DNA of 64,000 nt from DATMER01 sp035556715. Its GTDB lineage: Bacteria; Acidobacteriota; Thermoanaerobaculia; Multivoradales; UBA5704. Location: assembly GCA_035556715.1 (NCBI GenBank), contig DATMER010000059.1:27266-91265 (forward strand). The letters run 5' to 3'. Each line of letters begins with the position of its first letter. Positions within the stretch are counted from its first letter, which is position 1. Below the pieces are notes generated by a model. That model searched no databases. It was not told where the DNA came from and saw only the letters and a program-made list of their open reading frames with translations. Positions 1-11,400 of this stretch are shown here, piece after piece. A program made the position numbers and the translations under genes.

Positions 1-1155
1 CTGCCCGCGGTCGTCGGACCAGGTCATCCAGACCTGCGAGGAGACCTGGCTGTAGGCCTTGGAGGAGAGGATGTCGTTGTCGCAGACCACCTCCTCCGCG
101 GCCGAGGCGTAGACGTAGTAGATCCGGCCGCGGTGCGGACCGCTCCGGGCGACCGCGAACCGGGGGGTGTCGTTCATGGCGTCCTTGCTGAACCCGGCGG
201 GCGCGTTCTCTCCCAGCGAGTTGACGGTCGCCACGACGCGCCGGTAGCTGAAGGTGCGGCCGCCGTCGAGCGAGCGCGAGAAGGCCACGGAGTTGGTGGG
301 CGGGCTCGTCTGCCGGAGGGCCGCCAGGTCGGTGAAGAACTCCAGGCCGAACTGCCAGGCCACGTAGATCTCACCCTTGGGCCCGAGGGAGATGCTGGGG
401 GTGAACTGGAACTGGCCCCAGGTGCCGCAGAGGGGGTCCTTGGGATCGGTGGTCTCGAGGTTCGTGTCGCGGGAGACCAGCACCGGCTCGGACCAGGTGT
501 CGCCGCCGTCCTCGCTGCGCATCAGCTCGATGGTGCCCCCCGAGGTCCCGCGCCGACCGCAGATCCCCCGCAGGTTGGTCACGGCGATGTAGACCCTGCC
601 GCTGCCGTCCTTGGCCGCGGCCACGCTCGGCCCGCGCCAGAAGTCCTCGTCGCGGGCCGGGCCGAAGTAGCGCACGTCCTTCCAGACGAAGCGGCCGTTC
701 TCGAAGCGGCCGCGGTGGAGCAGGATGCCCTTCTGGCCCGCGAAATTGGAGGCGTTGTCCGGCAGGCGCGCCCGGGTGACGAGGTAGAAGGTCTCGTCGT
801 CGCCCTTCCCTCCCCGGTCGAGCCAGGCGTGCCCGCCGGTCAGGGCGGTTTCGATCGGCGGCGGAGCGCCCAGGTCGGTCCAGGTCCGGCCGCCGTCGAT
901 GGAGACGCCGGCGCCGGTGAGGCCGTGCGGGTCCTGCTGCGGGCAGGGCCGGTTGAACGGCGGACCGCAGGTGCCCTGGACGTCGTCCCAGGCGGCCACG
1001 ATCCGCAGGCCGTCCTCGCTCGCCGCCACCGCGTTGCCCATGCGGCCGTACTGCCCAACCTGCGGCTCGTTGACCCGGACGTTGGGACCGACCCGCTGTT
1101 CGCCGAAGAGAGGCAGGGCGGCGAGCAGCGCAAAGACCCAGAGAAAGCGCCTCAC
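1..1155 (-). CDS. Secreted sialidase-like (BNR/Asp-box) beta-propeller protein, partial at the window edge
   Basis: The visible 385 codons begin at a GTG (1155-1153) preceded by a GGAGGTG ribosome site. The N terminus MRRFLWVFALLAALPLFG is a typical signal peptide (basic start, hydrophobic core), so the protein is probably exported. Three Asp-box (BNR) motifs are visible: SIDGGRTW at about residues 85-92, SEDGGDTW at about 213-220 and SLDGGRTF at about 292-299. Such spacing is typical of sialidase-fold six-bladed propellers. Whether it hydrolyses glycosides cannot be seen; many such proteins are non-catalytic. The C terminus lies beyond base 1. Its GTG overlaps the TGA of the upstream ATPase gene in a GTGA, which implies translational coupling. 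A role in the peptide pathway is not evident. The start is not an ATG, so a search limited to ATG would miss this gene. Confidence 0.8.
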   Translation of the reverse strand, partial: MRRFLWVFALLAALPLFGEQRVGPNVRVNEPQVGQYGRMGNAVAASEDGLRIVAAWDDVQGTCGPPFNRPCPQQDPHGLTGAGVSIDGGRTWTDLGAPPPIETALTGGHAWLDRGGKGDDETFYLVTRARLPDNASNFAGQKGILLHRGRFENGRFVWKDVRYFGPARDEDFWRGPSVAAAKDGSGRVYIAVTNLRGICGRRGTSGGTIELMRSEDGGDTWSEPVLVSRDTNLETTDPKDPLCGTWGQFQFTPSISLGPKGEIYVAWQFGLEFFTDLAALRQTSPPTNSVAFSRSLDGGRTFSYRRVVATVNSLGENAPAGFSKDAMNDTPRFAVARSGPHRGRIYYVYASAAEEVVCDNDILSSKAYSQVSSQVWMTWSDDRGQ

Positions 1156-1850
1156 CGTCCCACCTCCTGGAGATCCGCCGTCATCCCCTCGCTCACGACT
1201 TTCCCGTCGCGCAGCCGGATCACCCGCCGGGCGCTCTCCGCGTCCGTGGGCGAGTGGGTCACCATGACCACGGCCGTGCCGTCCGCGTTGAGCTGGCGCA
1301 GCAGTTCCAGGACCTCGGCGCCCCGGACCGAGTCCAGGTTGCCGGTCGGCTCGTCGGCGAGGAGGAGCTGCGGCCGGATCACCATGGCCCGGGCGATGGC
1401 CACACGCTGCTGCTGGCCTCCCGAGAGCTGGTGCGGCAGGGCGTCCTTGCGGTGCGCGATCCCCATCCGCTCCAGGATCTCCTCCACCCGCCGGTGCCGC
1501 TCCGCCGCGGGCAGCCGCAGGAAGGACAGCGGCAGCTCCACGTTCTTGAAGACCGTGAGGTCGTCGATCAGGTTGAAGCTCTGGAAGACGAAGCCGATGT
1601 TCGCCTTGCGCAGCTCGGCGCGGCGGCGCTCGGGCCAGCCCGACACGTCTTTGTCCAGGAAAAAGTACTGGCCTTCCGTGGGATTTTCGATCAGGCCGAG
1701 GACGTTGAGCAGGGTCGACTTGCCGCAGCCGGAGGGACCCATGATGGCCACGAGCTCACCCTTGCCGATTTCGAGGCTCACCCCGTCCAGCGCGGCCGTC
1801 TCGACCGTCTTCGTGCGATAGACCTTCTTCAGGCCGACTGTCTTGATCAT
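1152..1850 (-). CDS. MacB/LolD-type ABC transporter ATPase
   Basis: This is an ATP-binding subunit of a MacB/LolD/FtsE-family transporter, about 232 residues and normal length for the family. The Walker A motif GPSGCGKST, the Q-loop region GFVFQSFNL, the signature LSGGQQQR, Walker B LLLADEPTGNLDS and the switch His in VVMVTHS are all intact. I start it at the ATG at 1850 because GAGG lies about six bases upstream; a TTG at 1865 would add MARQT. It is the middle gene of a three-gene minus-strand set, 21 bases after the adaptor gene and overlapping the sialidase-like gene by four bases. No permease gene is beside it, so its membrane partner must be elsewhere, possibly the permease at 24194. It resembles the second ATPase of the window (26620-27297) but is not a close duplicate. 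Confidence 0.93.
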   Translation of the reverse strand: MIKTVGLKKVYRTKTVETAALDGVSLEIGKGELVAIMGPSGCGKSTLLNVLGLIENPTEGQYFFLDKDVSGWPERRRAELRKANIGFVFQSFNLIDDLTVFKNVELPLSFLRLPAAERHRRVEEILERMGIAHRKDALPHQLSGGQQQRVAIARAMVIRPQLLLADEPTGNLDSVRGAEVLELLRQLNADGTAVVMVTHSPTDAESARRVIRLRDGKVVSEGMTADLQEVGR

Positions 1851-1871
1851 GGTTTGCCTCGCCAATAGTTA

Positions 1872-2321
1872 TCAGTGCGTCAGGACCAGCTCTTCCGCGC
1901 CTTCCAGGTGGTCGTAGGTGGAGGTGATCACCCGGTCGCCCGGCGCGAGCCCGGAGAGAACCTCGTGGACTTCGGGGTTCTGGCGGCCGAGGCGGACCTG
2001 GCGCTGGACCGCGGTGCCGCCCTCCTCGTCCACCAGCCAGACCCAGTGCCCTCCGGTGGTCCGGAAGAACGCGCCGCGGTCCAGCAGCACGGCCTCGGAC
2101 GGCTGGCCCAGATTGCGCCGCCCCTCCCCCGGAAGGAGGACGTACTCCTGGAAGGTGCCGCGACGGACCGTGGCGATGAGCAGCTTGTCCCGCTCCACGC
2201 GCAGCCTTGGCGTGCTCAGATAAAAGAGCAGCGCCGCGACGCAGGCGGCAAATGCCATGACGAGGAGCACGATCGAGAGTCGTCTCCTTGTCCAGGTTTT
2301 TGTTTCAATCCGGCGATCCAT
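1872..2321 (-). CDS. Truncated efflux periplasmic adaptor (HlyD/MacA-like), internally deleted
   Basis: The product has 149 residues, whereas adaptors of this family usually have about 400. The N terminus MDRRIETKTWTRRRL followed by a membrane segment at about 17-34 is the usual adaptor start, and VERDKLLIATVRRGTFQEYV is the strand leading to the lipoyl domain. The sequence then jumps directly, at about residue 65-70, to the end of the beta-barrel and membrane-proximal part (PSEAVLLDRGAFFRTTGG, then AVQRQVRLGRQNPEVHEVLSGLAPGDRVI). The biotinyl-lipoyl domain and the helical hairpin are absent, yet the frame is kept and there is no internal stop. It is either a decayed in-frame deletion product or a mini-adaptor unable to reach an outer-membrane duct. 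No strong Shine-Dalgarno site precedes the ATG. It is the first gene of the minus-strand set with the MacB-type ATPase. Confidence 0.75.
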   Translation of the reverse strand: MDRRIETKTWTRRRLSIVLLVMAFAACVAALLFYLSTPRLRVERDKLLIATVRRGTFQEYVLLPGEGRRNLGQPSEAVLLDRGAFFRTTGGHWVWLVDEEGGTAVQRQVRLGRQNPEVHEVLSGLAPGDRVITSTYDHLEGAEELVLTH

Positions 2322-2359
2322 ATTTTAATAATGTTCTTTCGCTGATCAGTGGGAGGGAA

Positions 2360-2389
2360 ATCTTAATGGACCGCAATTCGTTTGGACAA
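2360..2389 (-). promoter_or_regulatory. Possible sigma-70-like promoter for the efflux/sialidase set
   Basis: Read on the minus strand, TTGTCC (2389-2384) is followed after 18 bases by TAAGAT (2365-2360). Each hexamer matches the consensus at four of six positions. Transcription would begin near 2353 and leave a leader of about 30 bases before the adaptor ATG. This is a consensus match only; the promoter consensus of this organism is unknown. Confidence 0.25.
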
Positions 2390-2411
2390 GCACTCTACTC
2401 TGATGTAGCCT
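2383..2411 (+). promoter_or_regulatory. Weak candidate promoter for the NRPS operon
   Basis: TGGACA (2383-2388) matches the -35 consensus at five of six positions. After 17 bases comes TAGCCT (2406-2411), a poor -10. It overlaps the candidate minus-strand -35, so one regulator could act on both directions. A start near 2418 would give a leader of about 45 bases. Confidence 0.15.
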
Positions 2412-2462
2412 GTTGGGCTCGCACGGAAGTCCGGCAGCGAGTTAACAAACCTTGAAGAGTTG

Positions 2463-5400
2463 ATGATGATTGAACAAAAAGCACCCTCGTGCCTCGTGGA
2501 GGTACTGCGCAGCCGGGCCGTGGCGGACCCTGGACGGCGGGCCTATACCTTCCTCGCCGACGGGGAGGCGGACGCACTGCCCTTGAGCTATGGCGAGCTC
2601 GACCTGCGTGCCCGCGCCGTGGCGGTGCGGCTGCAGGCGTCCGGCCTGCGGGGCGAGCGGGTGCTGCTCCTCTTCCCTCCCGGCCTGGAGTACGCGGCGG
2701 CGTTCCTCGGCTGCCTGTACGCCGGAGCCGTGGCGGTGCCGGCCTACCCGCCCACAGGGAGCCGGGGCGTGCCGCGCCTGCAGGCGATCCTCGCGGACTG
2801 CGCGCCCGGCGCCGTGCTCACCACGGCCGCGCTCCTCCCGGCGGTCGAGCGCCTGCAGGCCGGCGTGCCCTGCCTCGGCGCCGACGGCATCGAGAGCGCC
2901 GAAGCGGACGGGTGGCAGGACCCCGGCCTGGCGGCAGACAGCCTGGCGTTCCTCCAGTACACCTCGGGCTCGACGAGCACGCCCAAGGGCGTGATGGTCT
3001 CCCACGGCAACCTCGTGGCGAACGAGGGGATGATCCAGGAGGCGTTCCGCACCGGGGAGGCCTCGACCGTGGTGAGCTGGCTGCCGCTCTACCACGACAT
3101 GGGGCTGATCGGCGGGCTGCTGCACCCGCTCTGGGTGGGAGCGCACTGCGTCCTGCTCTCGCCGCTCCACTTCCTGCAGCGCCCTCTGCGCTGGCTGCAG
3201 GCGATCTCGCGCTCCGGCGCGAGCGTGAGCGGCGGCCCCAACTTCGCCTACGAGCTGTGCGTCCGCAAGGTCTCTCCCGAAGAGGCGGCGGGCCTGGACC
3301 TCAGCGGCTGGCAGGTGGCGTTCAACGGCGCCGAGCCGGTGCGCGCCGAGGCCCTGGAGCGCTTCGCCGCGAAATTCGCCGGCTCCGGCTTCCGCAGCTC
3401 CGCCTTCTTCCCCTGCTATGGCCTCGCCGAGGCCACCCTGCTGGTATCCGGCGGCCGGACGCTCGGGGAGGTGGAGGTCTTCGCGGAGGACGAGCGGCAG
3501 CACGTGAGCTGCGGCGGCGTGCCCGCCGGGCTCGACGTGCGGGTGGTCGATCCGGAGACGTTGCAGGAGTGTTCCGGCACGGTCGGCGAGGTCTGGGTCG
3601 CGGGACCCTCCGTGGCGCAGGGCTACTGGAACCGTCCCGAGGCCACGGCCGAGACGTTCGGCGCCCGGCTCGAAGGCCGGGGACCGTACCTGCGGTATCT
3701 GCGGACAGGGGACCTGGGTTTCGCGCGCGGCGGCGAGCTGTACATCGCCGGCCGGATCAAGGACCTGATCGTGATCCGCGGGCGCAACCTCTATCCCCAG
3801 GACGTGGAGTGGACGGTCGAGCGGAGCCATCCGGCCGTCCGCCCCGGCTGCGGCGCGGCTTTTTCGGTGGACATGGACGGCGAGGAGCGCCTCGTCGTGG
3901 TCCAGGAGGTGGATATCCGCCGACTCCGCAAGACCGCCGATCTCCACGAGGTGGCGGCGGCGGTCCGCCAGGCGGTCGCGGAGGAGCACGAGGCCCAGGT
4001 GGCCGCGCTCGTCCTGGTCAAGCCGGGCGGCGTGCCCAAGACCACGAGCGGCAAGATCCAGCGCCGCGCCTGCCGGGAGCTGTTCCTGACCGGCGGGCTG
4101 TCCCCACTGGGCGAGTGGCGGCCCGGCGAGGAGCCTGAGAGCGAGAGCCGCCCGCGGGTGGCGCCGCGGACTCCCACGGAGGAGCGCCTGGCCCGGGCCT
4201 GGGAGGAGGTGCTCGGCCTCGCCTCCGGCACCGTGGGCGCGGACGCCAACTTCTTCGCCCTGGGCGGCGACTCGCTGCGCGGCACCCAGCTCCTGGCCCG
4301 GCTCCAGGAAGCCGCGGGCGTCGAGGTCCCCCTGGAGGAGCTGTTCGCGGCTCCCACGCTCGCCGACCTGGCCGCGCGGCTCGACGCCGCAACGGCTCCG
4401 GGCGCCGGGGAGCCCATCGGGAGCACGGACCGGAGCGGGCCCCTTCCCCTGACCTCTCCCCAGCGGCGGCTCTGGTTCCTCGACCAGGTCGAGCCGGGCA
4501 ATCCCGCGTACAACCTCGGCATCACGGTGGAGCTCGCGGGTCCCCTACATCCCATGGCGCTCGGACGCGCCCTGTCGGAGGTCGTCCGCCGCCACGAGGC
4601 GCTCCGCACCGCCTTCCGGGTGGTGGACGACGCGCCCGCGCAGATCGTCCAGCCCTTTCATCCCGTGGAGCTGCCCCTGGTGGACGCCTCAGCTCAAGCC
4701 TCCGAAGAGCTGGGCCGGGAGCTCGCGCGCCAGCCGTTCGACCTGGCGGGCGGGCTCCTCCTGCGCGCCTGCCTGGTCCGCCTCGCTCCGGAGAGGCACG
4801 AGCTGCACCTGGCCGTCCACCACATCGTGTCGGACGGCTGGTCGTTCGGCGTGCTGCTGCGCGAGGTCGCGCTGCTTTACCAGGGGACCGAGCTGCCCGC
4901 GCTGCCAATCCAGTTCGGCGACTACGCCCGCTGGCTGGAGCAGCGGCTGGCGGACGATGGCGGCGATACCCTGGCGCCGCGGATCGGGATCTGGAAGCAG
5001 CGCCTCGGCGGCAGCCTGCCGGTCCTGGACCTCCCCTCCGACCGGCCGCGTCCGCCGGTTCCGAGCTACCGCGGCGGCCATGTGACCCGCGTCCTGCCCA
5101 CCGCTCTCGCAGGGGGGCTGCGGGGCCTCGCGGGCACGCGCGGGGCCAGCCTCTTCATGGGGCTCCTCGCCGGGTTCCAGGCGCTTCTCGGCCGCATCAC
5201 CACGCAGGACGACGTGATCGTAGGCACGGCCGTGGCCAACCGCGACCGGGTGGAGCTGGAGGGGCTCGTCGGCTTCTTCGTCAACACCCTCGCCCTGCGC
5301 ACCGACCTGTCCGGCGACCCCGCGTTCGAGGAGCTGCTCGGGCGGGTCCGGGGCACGGTCCTGGAAGCCCTGGCCGGCCGCGAGGTACCGTTCGAGCGCC

Positions 5401-8400
5401 TGGTCGACGAGCTGCAGGTGCGGCGCGACCTGTCGGTCACGCCCATCGTGCAGGTCATGCTGGTCCTCCAGAACGAGCCCCTGCACGTGCCGCCGGTCTC
5501 CGGGCTGGCGCTGCGCGGCCGGGAGATCGACAACGGAACGGCCCGGTTCGATCTCGCGGTGTCGCTGCTCGAGACCGGGGAGGGGCTCGCCGCGACCTTT
5601 AAATACAGCCGCGACCGGTTCGATGCCGCGAGCGTCGAGCGCATGGCCGGATGGCTCGAGACCCTTCTGAGGGGGGCGGTCACCGAGCCCGCGCAACGCC
5701 TCAGCGGGTTGCCCCTGCTCACCGCGCAGGAGATCCAGCAGGCCGTCGTGGACTGGAACGCCACGGACGTGCCCGAGTTGGCGGAGGCCGGGTGCCTGCA
5801 CGAGCTGATCGAGGCGCAGGCCGACCGCACGCCGGACGCGGTGGCGGTCATCTGCGAAGGCGAGTCGCTCACCTATCGGGAGCTCGAACGCCGGGCCAAC
5901 CAGCTCGCGCGCCACCTGATGAAGCTGGGAGTCGCCCCCGACGTCCTGGTGGGCGTGGCGGCCGAGCGCTCCACGGAGCTGATGGTGGGACTCCTGGGCG
6001 TGCTCAAGGCGGGCGGAGCGTACGTGCCTCTCGATCCCTCCTACCCGGCGGACCGGCTCGCCTTCATGGTGGAGGACGCGCGCGTCCCCGTGCTCCTGAC
6101 CCAGGACCGGCTCCTCGGCAGCGTGCCCTCGGGCCGCGCCAGGGTGATCTGCCTCGACACGGGCTGGGAGGCCGTCGCCGCCGAGAGCGACTCCCGGCCC
6201 CGGGTCGACGTGTCGCCGGACAACCTGGCCTACGGCATCTACACTTCCGGCTCGACCGGGCGTCCCAAGGGCGCGGTCAACACCCACCGGGGCATCGTCA
6301 ACCGCCTGCTCTGGATGCAGTCCGAGTACGGCCTGGTGCCGGGCGAAGGGGTGCTCCAGAAGACGCCGGCGAGCTTCGACGTCTCGGTCTGGGAGCTCTT
6401 CTGGCCGCTGCTGGCCGGAGCGCGGGTGGTCTTCGCCCGCCCCGGCGGCCACCAGGACAGCGCCTACCTGGCCGGCCTGATCCAGCGGGAGCGGATCACC
6501 ACCCTGCATTTCGTCCCCTCCATGCTCCAGGTCTTCCTGGAGGAGCCGCACCTGCGGGACTGCACCAGCCTGCTGCGGGTGATCACCAGCGGAGAGGCGC
6601 TGCCGCGGGAGCTGGAGGAGCGGTTCGGCGATCTCTTCTCCGCCGAGCTCCACAACCTGTACGGTCCGACCGAGGCCGCGGTCGATGTAACTGCCTGGCC
6701 CTGCCTGCGGGAGCCCGGGGCGCGGACCACGCCCATCGGCCGGCCGATCTCGAACCTCCGCATCCACCTGCTCGACCCCGGGAACCAGCCCGTGCCCGTG
6801 GGAGTGCCGGGCCACCTGCACATCGGCGGCGCGGGGCTCGCCCGCGGCTATCTGCGGCGGCCGGAGCTGACGGCCGAGCGCTTCGTCCCCGATCCCTTCT
6901 CCGGATGGACCTCCCCCGGGGGGAGCCGGCTGTATGCCACCGGCGACCTGGCGCGGCGGCGGCCCGACGGCGTGATCGAGTTCCTCGGCCGCATCGACCA
7001 TCAAGTGAAAATCCGCGGCTTCCGGATCGAGCTGGGCGAGATCGAGAACGCCCTCAACGCCCATCCGTCGGTGCGCGAGTCCGTGGTGCTCGCCCGCAAG
7101 GACGGCAGCGGCGGGGCGCGACTGGTCGCCTACGTGGTGGGGCGCGGCGGCGAGAGTCCGGATGTGGAGGCCCTGCGCGGGTCGCTGGCCAGCCAGCTCC
7201 CCGAGTACATGGTGCCGCCGGTCTTCGTCGTGCTCCCGGCCTTCCCCCTGAACCCGAGCGGCAAGGTGGACCGCAAGGCCCTGCCCGCGCCCGAGGAGCA
7301 CCGCCCCGAGGAGACCCCGTGGATCGCGCCACGCACCCCCGTCGAGGAGCGGCTGGCCGCGATCTGGCGCGAGCTGCTGGGCGTCGAGAAGGTAGGCGTG
7401 CTCGACGACTTCTTCGCCCTGGGCGGCGACTCCATCCAGGGCGCCCTGTTCGTGAACCGGTTGCAGCGCGAGCTGAGCGCCATCCTCTACGTGATGTCGC
7501 TCTTCGACGCCCCGACCGTGGGACAGTACGCGGCCTACCTGGAAGGGAGCTACCGGGACGCCCTGGTCGCCGCCGGCTGGATTGGGGCCGGGAGCCGCGT
7601 GAGCGCGGGGGAAACGGCGGCGGACGAGGGCGCCGAGACCGAGGCGCTCTCGCGCTACCTCGCCACGCGGTTCTCCCATGCCGGTGCCCGCCGCGGAACC
7701 ACGGAGCCACGGAACCCTCCGGCGGTCTTCCTCCTCTCGCCGTTCCGCTCGGGATCGACCCTGCTGCGCGTGATGCTGGCGGGTCATCCGAGGCTCTTCG
7801 CGCCGCCGGAGCTGGAGCTGCTCGGCTTCGAGACCCTGGGCGAGCGGCGGCGGGCGTTCTCGGGGCGGGACAGCTTCTCCCGCGAGGGGTTGCTGCGCGC
7901 CGTGATGGAGCTGCGGGAGCTCGATGCCGAGGAGGCCGCAGCCCTGATGGAGGAGGCCGAAAAGGCCGGCGAGCCCACGCCCGCCTTCTACCGCCGGCTC
8001 CAGGAGTGGACCGGCGAGCGAATGCTGGTGGACAAGACGCCGCGCTACGCCCTGGATCTCCCGACCCTGCGGCGGGCCGAGGACTGGTTCGAGGAGCCCC
8101 TCTACGTCCACCTGGTCCGGCATCCGGTCGCCACGCTCCAGTCCTACCTGGAAGCCCGGATGCACGAGGTCTATCACTTCCCCCTGCCTCCGCGGCGTCA
8201 GGCGGAGCTGGTCTGGCGCCGGAGCCACGGCAACATCCTGGAGCACCTGGGCGGAGTGCCCGCCCGGCGGCAGCACCGGCTCCTGTTCGAGGAGATGGTG
8301 CGCGATCCGCGCAAGGCCATGGAGGAGCTCTGCGCCTTCCTGGGGATCGGCTTCCATCCGGCCATGCTCTCCCCTTACGAGGGGAAGCGGATGACCGACG

Positions 8401-11400
8401 GCCTGCACGGCGCCGGCCGCATGATGGGCGATCCCAAGTTCCACCAGCACCGGGGGATCGACGCCGCCGCCGCGGACCGCTGGAAGGACGCGCCCGAAGC
8501 GGCCTGGCTCGGCGAGCCCACCTGGGCCCTGGCCGGACGGCTGGCTTATGAGCGGCCGGCCGGAGTGGGTCCGCGGCCGCTCGACCGGCCGCACGCGGGC
8601 GAGATCGACCTGCCCCTCTCCTTCGGCCAGCAGCGGATCTGGTTCCTCGACCGCCTGGAGCCCGGGAGCAGCGCCTACAACATGCCCGCGGCCGTGCGGC
8701 TCACGGGGCGGCTCGACGTGGACGCGCTGGCGCGGGCCTGCGCCGGGATCGAGCGCCGTCACGAGGTGCTGCGCACGGTATTCCCGTCCGTCTCCGGCAA
8801 AGCGCTCCAGGTCATCCGGGAGCCCCGGACCGAGCTCATCGCGGTGGAAGACGTTCCGGGCTGGGAAGAGGCTCTGCGGCTTGCCGCGGAGGAAGCCGAG
8901 AGGCCGTTCGACCTGGGCCAGGGGCCGCTCTGGCGCGTGCGGCTGCTGCGGCTCGCCGCGGACGAGCACGTCCTCCTGGTCAACCTGCACCACATCGTCT
9001 CCGACGGCTGGTCCGTGGGCCTCCTGACCCGCGAGCTGGCGGCACTCTACGAAGCTTTCAGCCGGGGGCTCCCCTCTCCCCTGCCCGATCTGCCCCTCCA
9101 GTACGCCGACTTCGCGGCCTGGCAGCGCAGCCGCATCTCCGGCCCGGTGCTGGAGGAGCTCCTCCGCTACTGGAAGGAGCGGCTGGCCGGGCCTCTGCCG
9201 GTGCTGGAGCTTCCGCTCGACCGGCCGCGGACGGTGGTCGAGACCCACCACGGCGCGAGGGTCCCCCTGCGGGTGCCCGCCGCTGCCGTGGCGCGGCTCA
9301 AGGAGCTGGCCCAGGCCCGGGGAGCGACCCTGTTCATGACTCTGGCGGCCGCGCTCAATGCCCTCCTCCACCGCTACAGCGGCCTGGAGGACATCCTGAT
9401 CGGGACTCCCGTGGCGGGCCGCAACCGCGCCGAGCTCGAGGACCTGATCGGCCTGTTCGTGAACACTCTCGTGCTGCGCACCGACCTCGCGGGCGATCCC
9501 GATTTCGGGACGCTCCTGGGCCGGGTGCGGCAGGCGGCGCTCGGCGCGGCCCGCCACGAGGAGCTGCCGTTCGAGAAGCTCGTCGAGGAGCTGCAGGTGG
9601 AACGCTCCCTGGGCCGTTCGCCGCTCTTCGCGGTCATGCTGGCCCTGCAGAACGCTCCGCCCGCGCCGCTGACCCTGCCCGGGCTGGATCTCGAGCGCCT
9701 GGACGTGTCCACCCCGACCGCCAAGTTCGAGCTGACCTTCGACCTGGCCGAGCAGCCGGACGGCGGGCTCGCCGGATCGCTCGAGTACAACACCGGCCTG
9801 TTCGACCCCTCCACCGCGAAGCGCCTGGCCCGCCACTTCGTCAACGTCGCCGCCGGAGCGGCCGCCGGTGCGCGGCTCTCCGATCTGCGGGTCCTTTCGG
9901 ACGCCGAGCGGCACGAGCTAGTCGTGAACCTCAACGACTCGGACTTCCCCTTCCCCTCGGACCTGCTCGCCCACGAGCTGTTCGAGGCGACTGCCCGGAG
10001 GTTGCCGGACAGTGTGGCAATTTCCGCGGAGGGCAGGAGCCTCACCTACCGCGAGCTGGCGGAGAGGTCCGACCGCCTGGCCCGGCGCCTGGTGCGCCTG
10101 GGCGTGGGGCCGGACGTCCTGGTCGGGCTCTGTGCCGAGCGCTCCCTTCTCCTCCTGGTGGGCCTCCTCGCCGTGCTCAAGGCGGGCGGCGCGTACGTGC
10201 CCCTGGATCCGGCCAACCCGCCGGAGAGGCTGGGGCACATCCTGGCCGATGCCGCGGCCCCGGTGCTGATCACCGAGCCGGCTCTCCTGGACGTCCTCCC
10301 CGCGCACGGGGCGCGGATCGTCCTGCTCGGTGAGGAAGGTGATGAAGAAGAGGACGTCCGCGTCCCCCTGCCTCGCGCCTTTCCCGACTGCCTGGCCTAC
10401 GTCATCTACACCTCGGGCTCCACGGGCCGGCCCAAGGGGGTCGAGGTCCGCCACCGGTCGGTCGTCAACTTCCTCTCCTCCACGCCGGGATACCCGGGGC
10501 TGGGGGAAGGCGACGTGATCATTGCGGCGACCACGCTCTCTTTCGACATCGCGGTCACCGAGCTGCTGCTCCCCCTGGCGGTTGGAGCGCGGATCGAGCT
10601 GGTGCGCCGCGAGGTTGCCGGCGACGCCGCGCTCCTGGGGACAGCCATGGAGGCTTGCGGCGCGACCTGCCTGCAGGCGACACCCTCCACCTGGAACCTG
10701 CTGCTCGACGGCGGCTGGCCGGGCCGGCCCTGCCTCAAGGCCCTGTGCGGCGGCGAGGCGCTCTCCCGCTCGCTGGCGGACCGCCTCCTGCCCGTCGTCG
10801 ACTCGCTCTGGAACTTCTACGGCCCCACCGAAACCACGGTCTGGTCCTCCCTGCATGTCTTGCAGGCCGGCGACCGCCCGGTGCCGGTGGGCCTTCCCAT
10901 GGCCAACCAGGTGATCCACCTGCTCGGGCTGCACAGGGAGGTGGTCCCGCCGGGCGCGCCGGGCGAGCTGTGCATCGGCGGCGAGGGCCTCGCCCGCGGC
11001 TATCGCGGCCGGCCCGACCTGACGGCGGAGCGCTTCGTGCCCGACCCGTTCGGACTCCCCGGCTCCCGCCTCTACCGTACCGGCGACATGGCGCGCCGGC
11101 TGCCGAACGGCGAGGTGGAGTACCTGGGCCGGTTCGACCATCAGGTCAAGATCCGCGGCTTCCGCATCGAGATCGGAGAGATCGAGGCGGCCCTGCTCGC
11201 GCACCCGGCGGTGCGGCAGTGCGTGGTGGTGGCGGCGGGGTCCCTCTCGGACCGCCGGCTGATCGCCTACGTGGTCCGCGAGGGGAGCCTCGGCTGGGAC
11301 GAGCTGCGGAGCGCCCTGCGGGACAAGCTGCCGATCTACATGGTCCCCTCGGCGGTGGTCTTCCTGGAGCGGCTGCCCCTGCTGTCCAGCGGCAAGATCG

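Larger units (their letters stand above)
2322..2462. other. Divergent intergenic region between efflux set and NRPS operon
   Basis: This 141-bp gap separates the minus-strand adaptor gene from the plus-strand synthetase operon and is visibly richer in A and T than the coding DNA around it. Both transcripts probably start here. Possible promoter elements are listed separately. I see no clear operator palindrome or riboswitch. Confidence 0.6.

Noticed and set aside
133..1821. 562-codon plus-strand open frame over the sialidase and ATPase genes
   Set aside because: The minus strand carries a signal peptide, Asp boxes and complete ABC motifs in the same DNA; the plus-strand product has no recognisable feature.
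4689..9914. Very long open frames on the minus strand opposite the synthetase genes (also 11720-15223, 15287-18928, 43848-48401, 52125-56486, 56212-60417)
   Set aside because: They lie entirely antisense to clear NRPS domains. Their compositions are low in complexity and rich in Arg, Gly, Pro, Glu and Gln, with no recognisable motifs. High-GC coding DNA leaves such frames open by chance.
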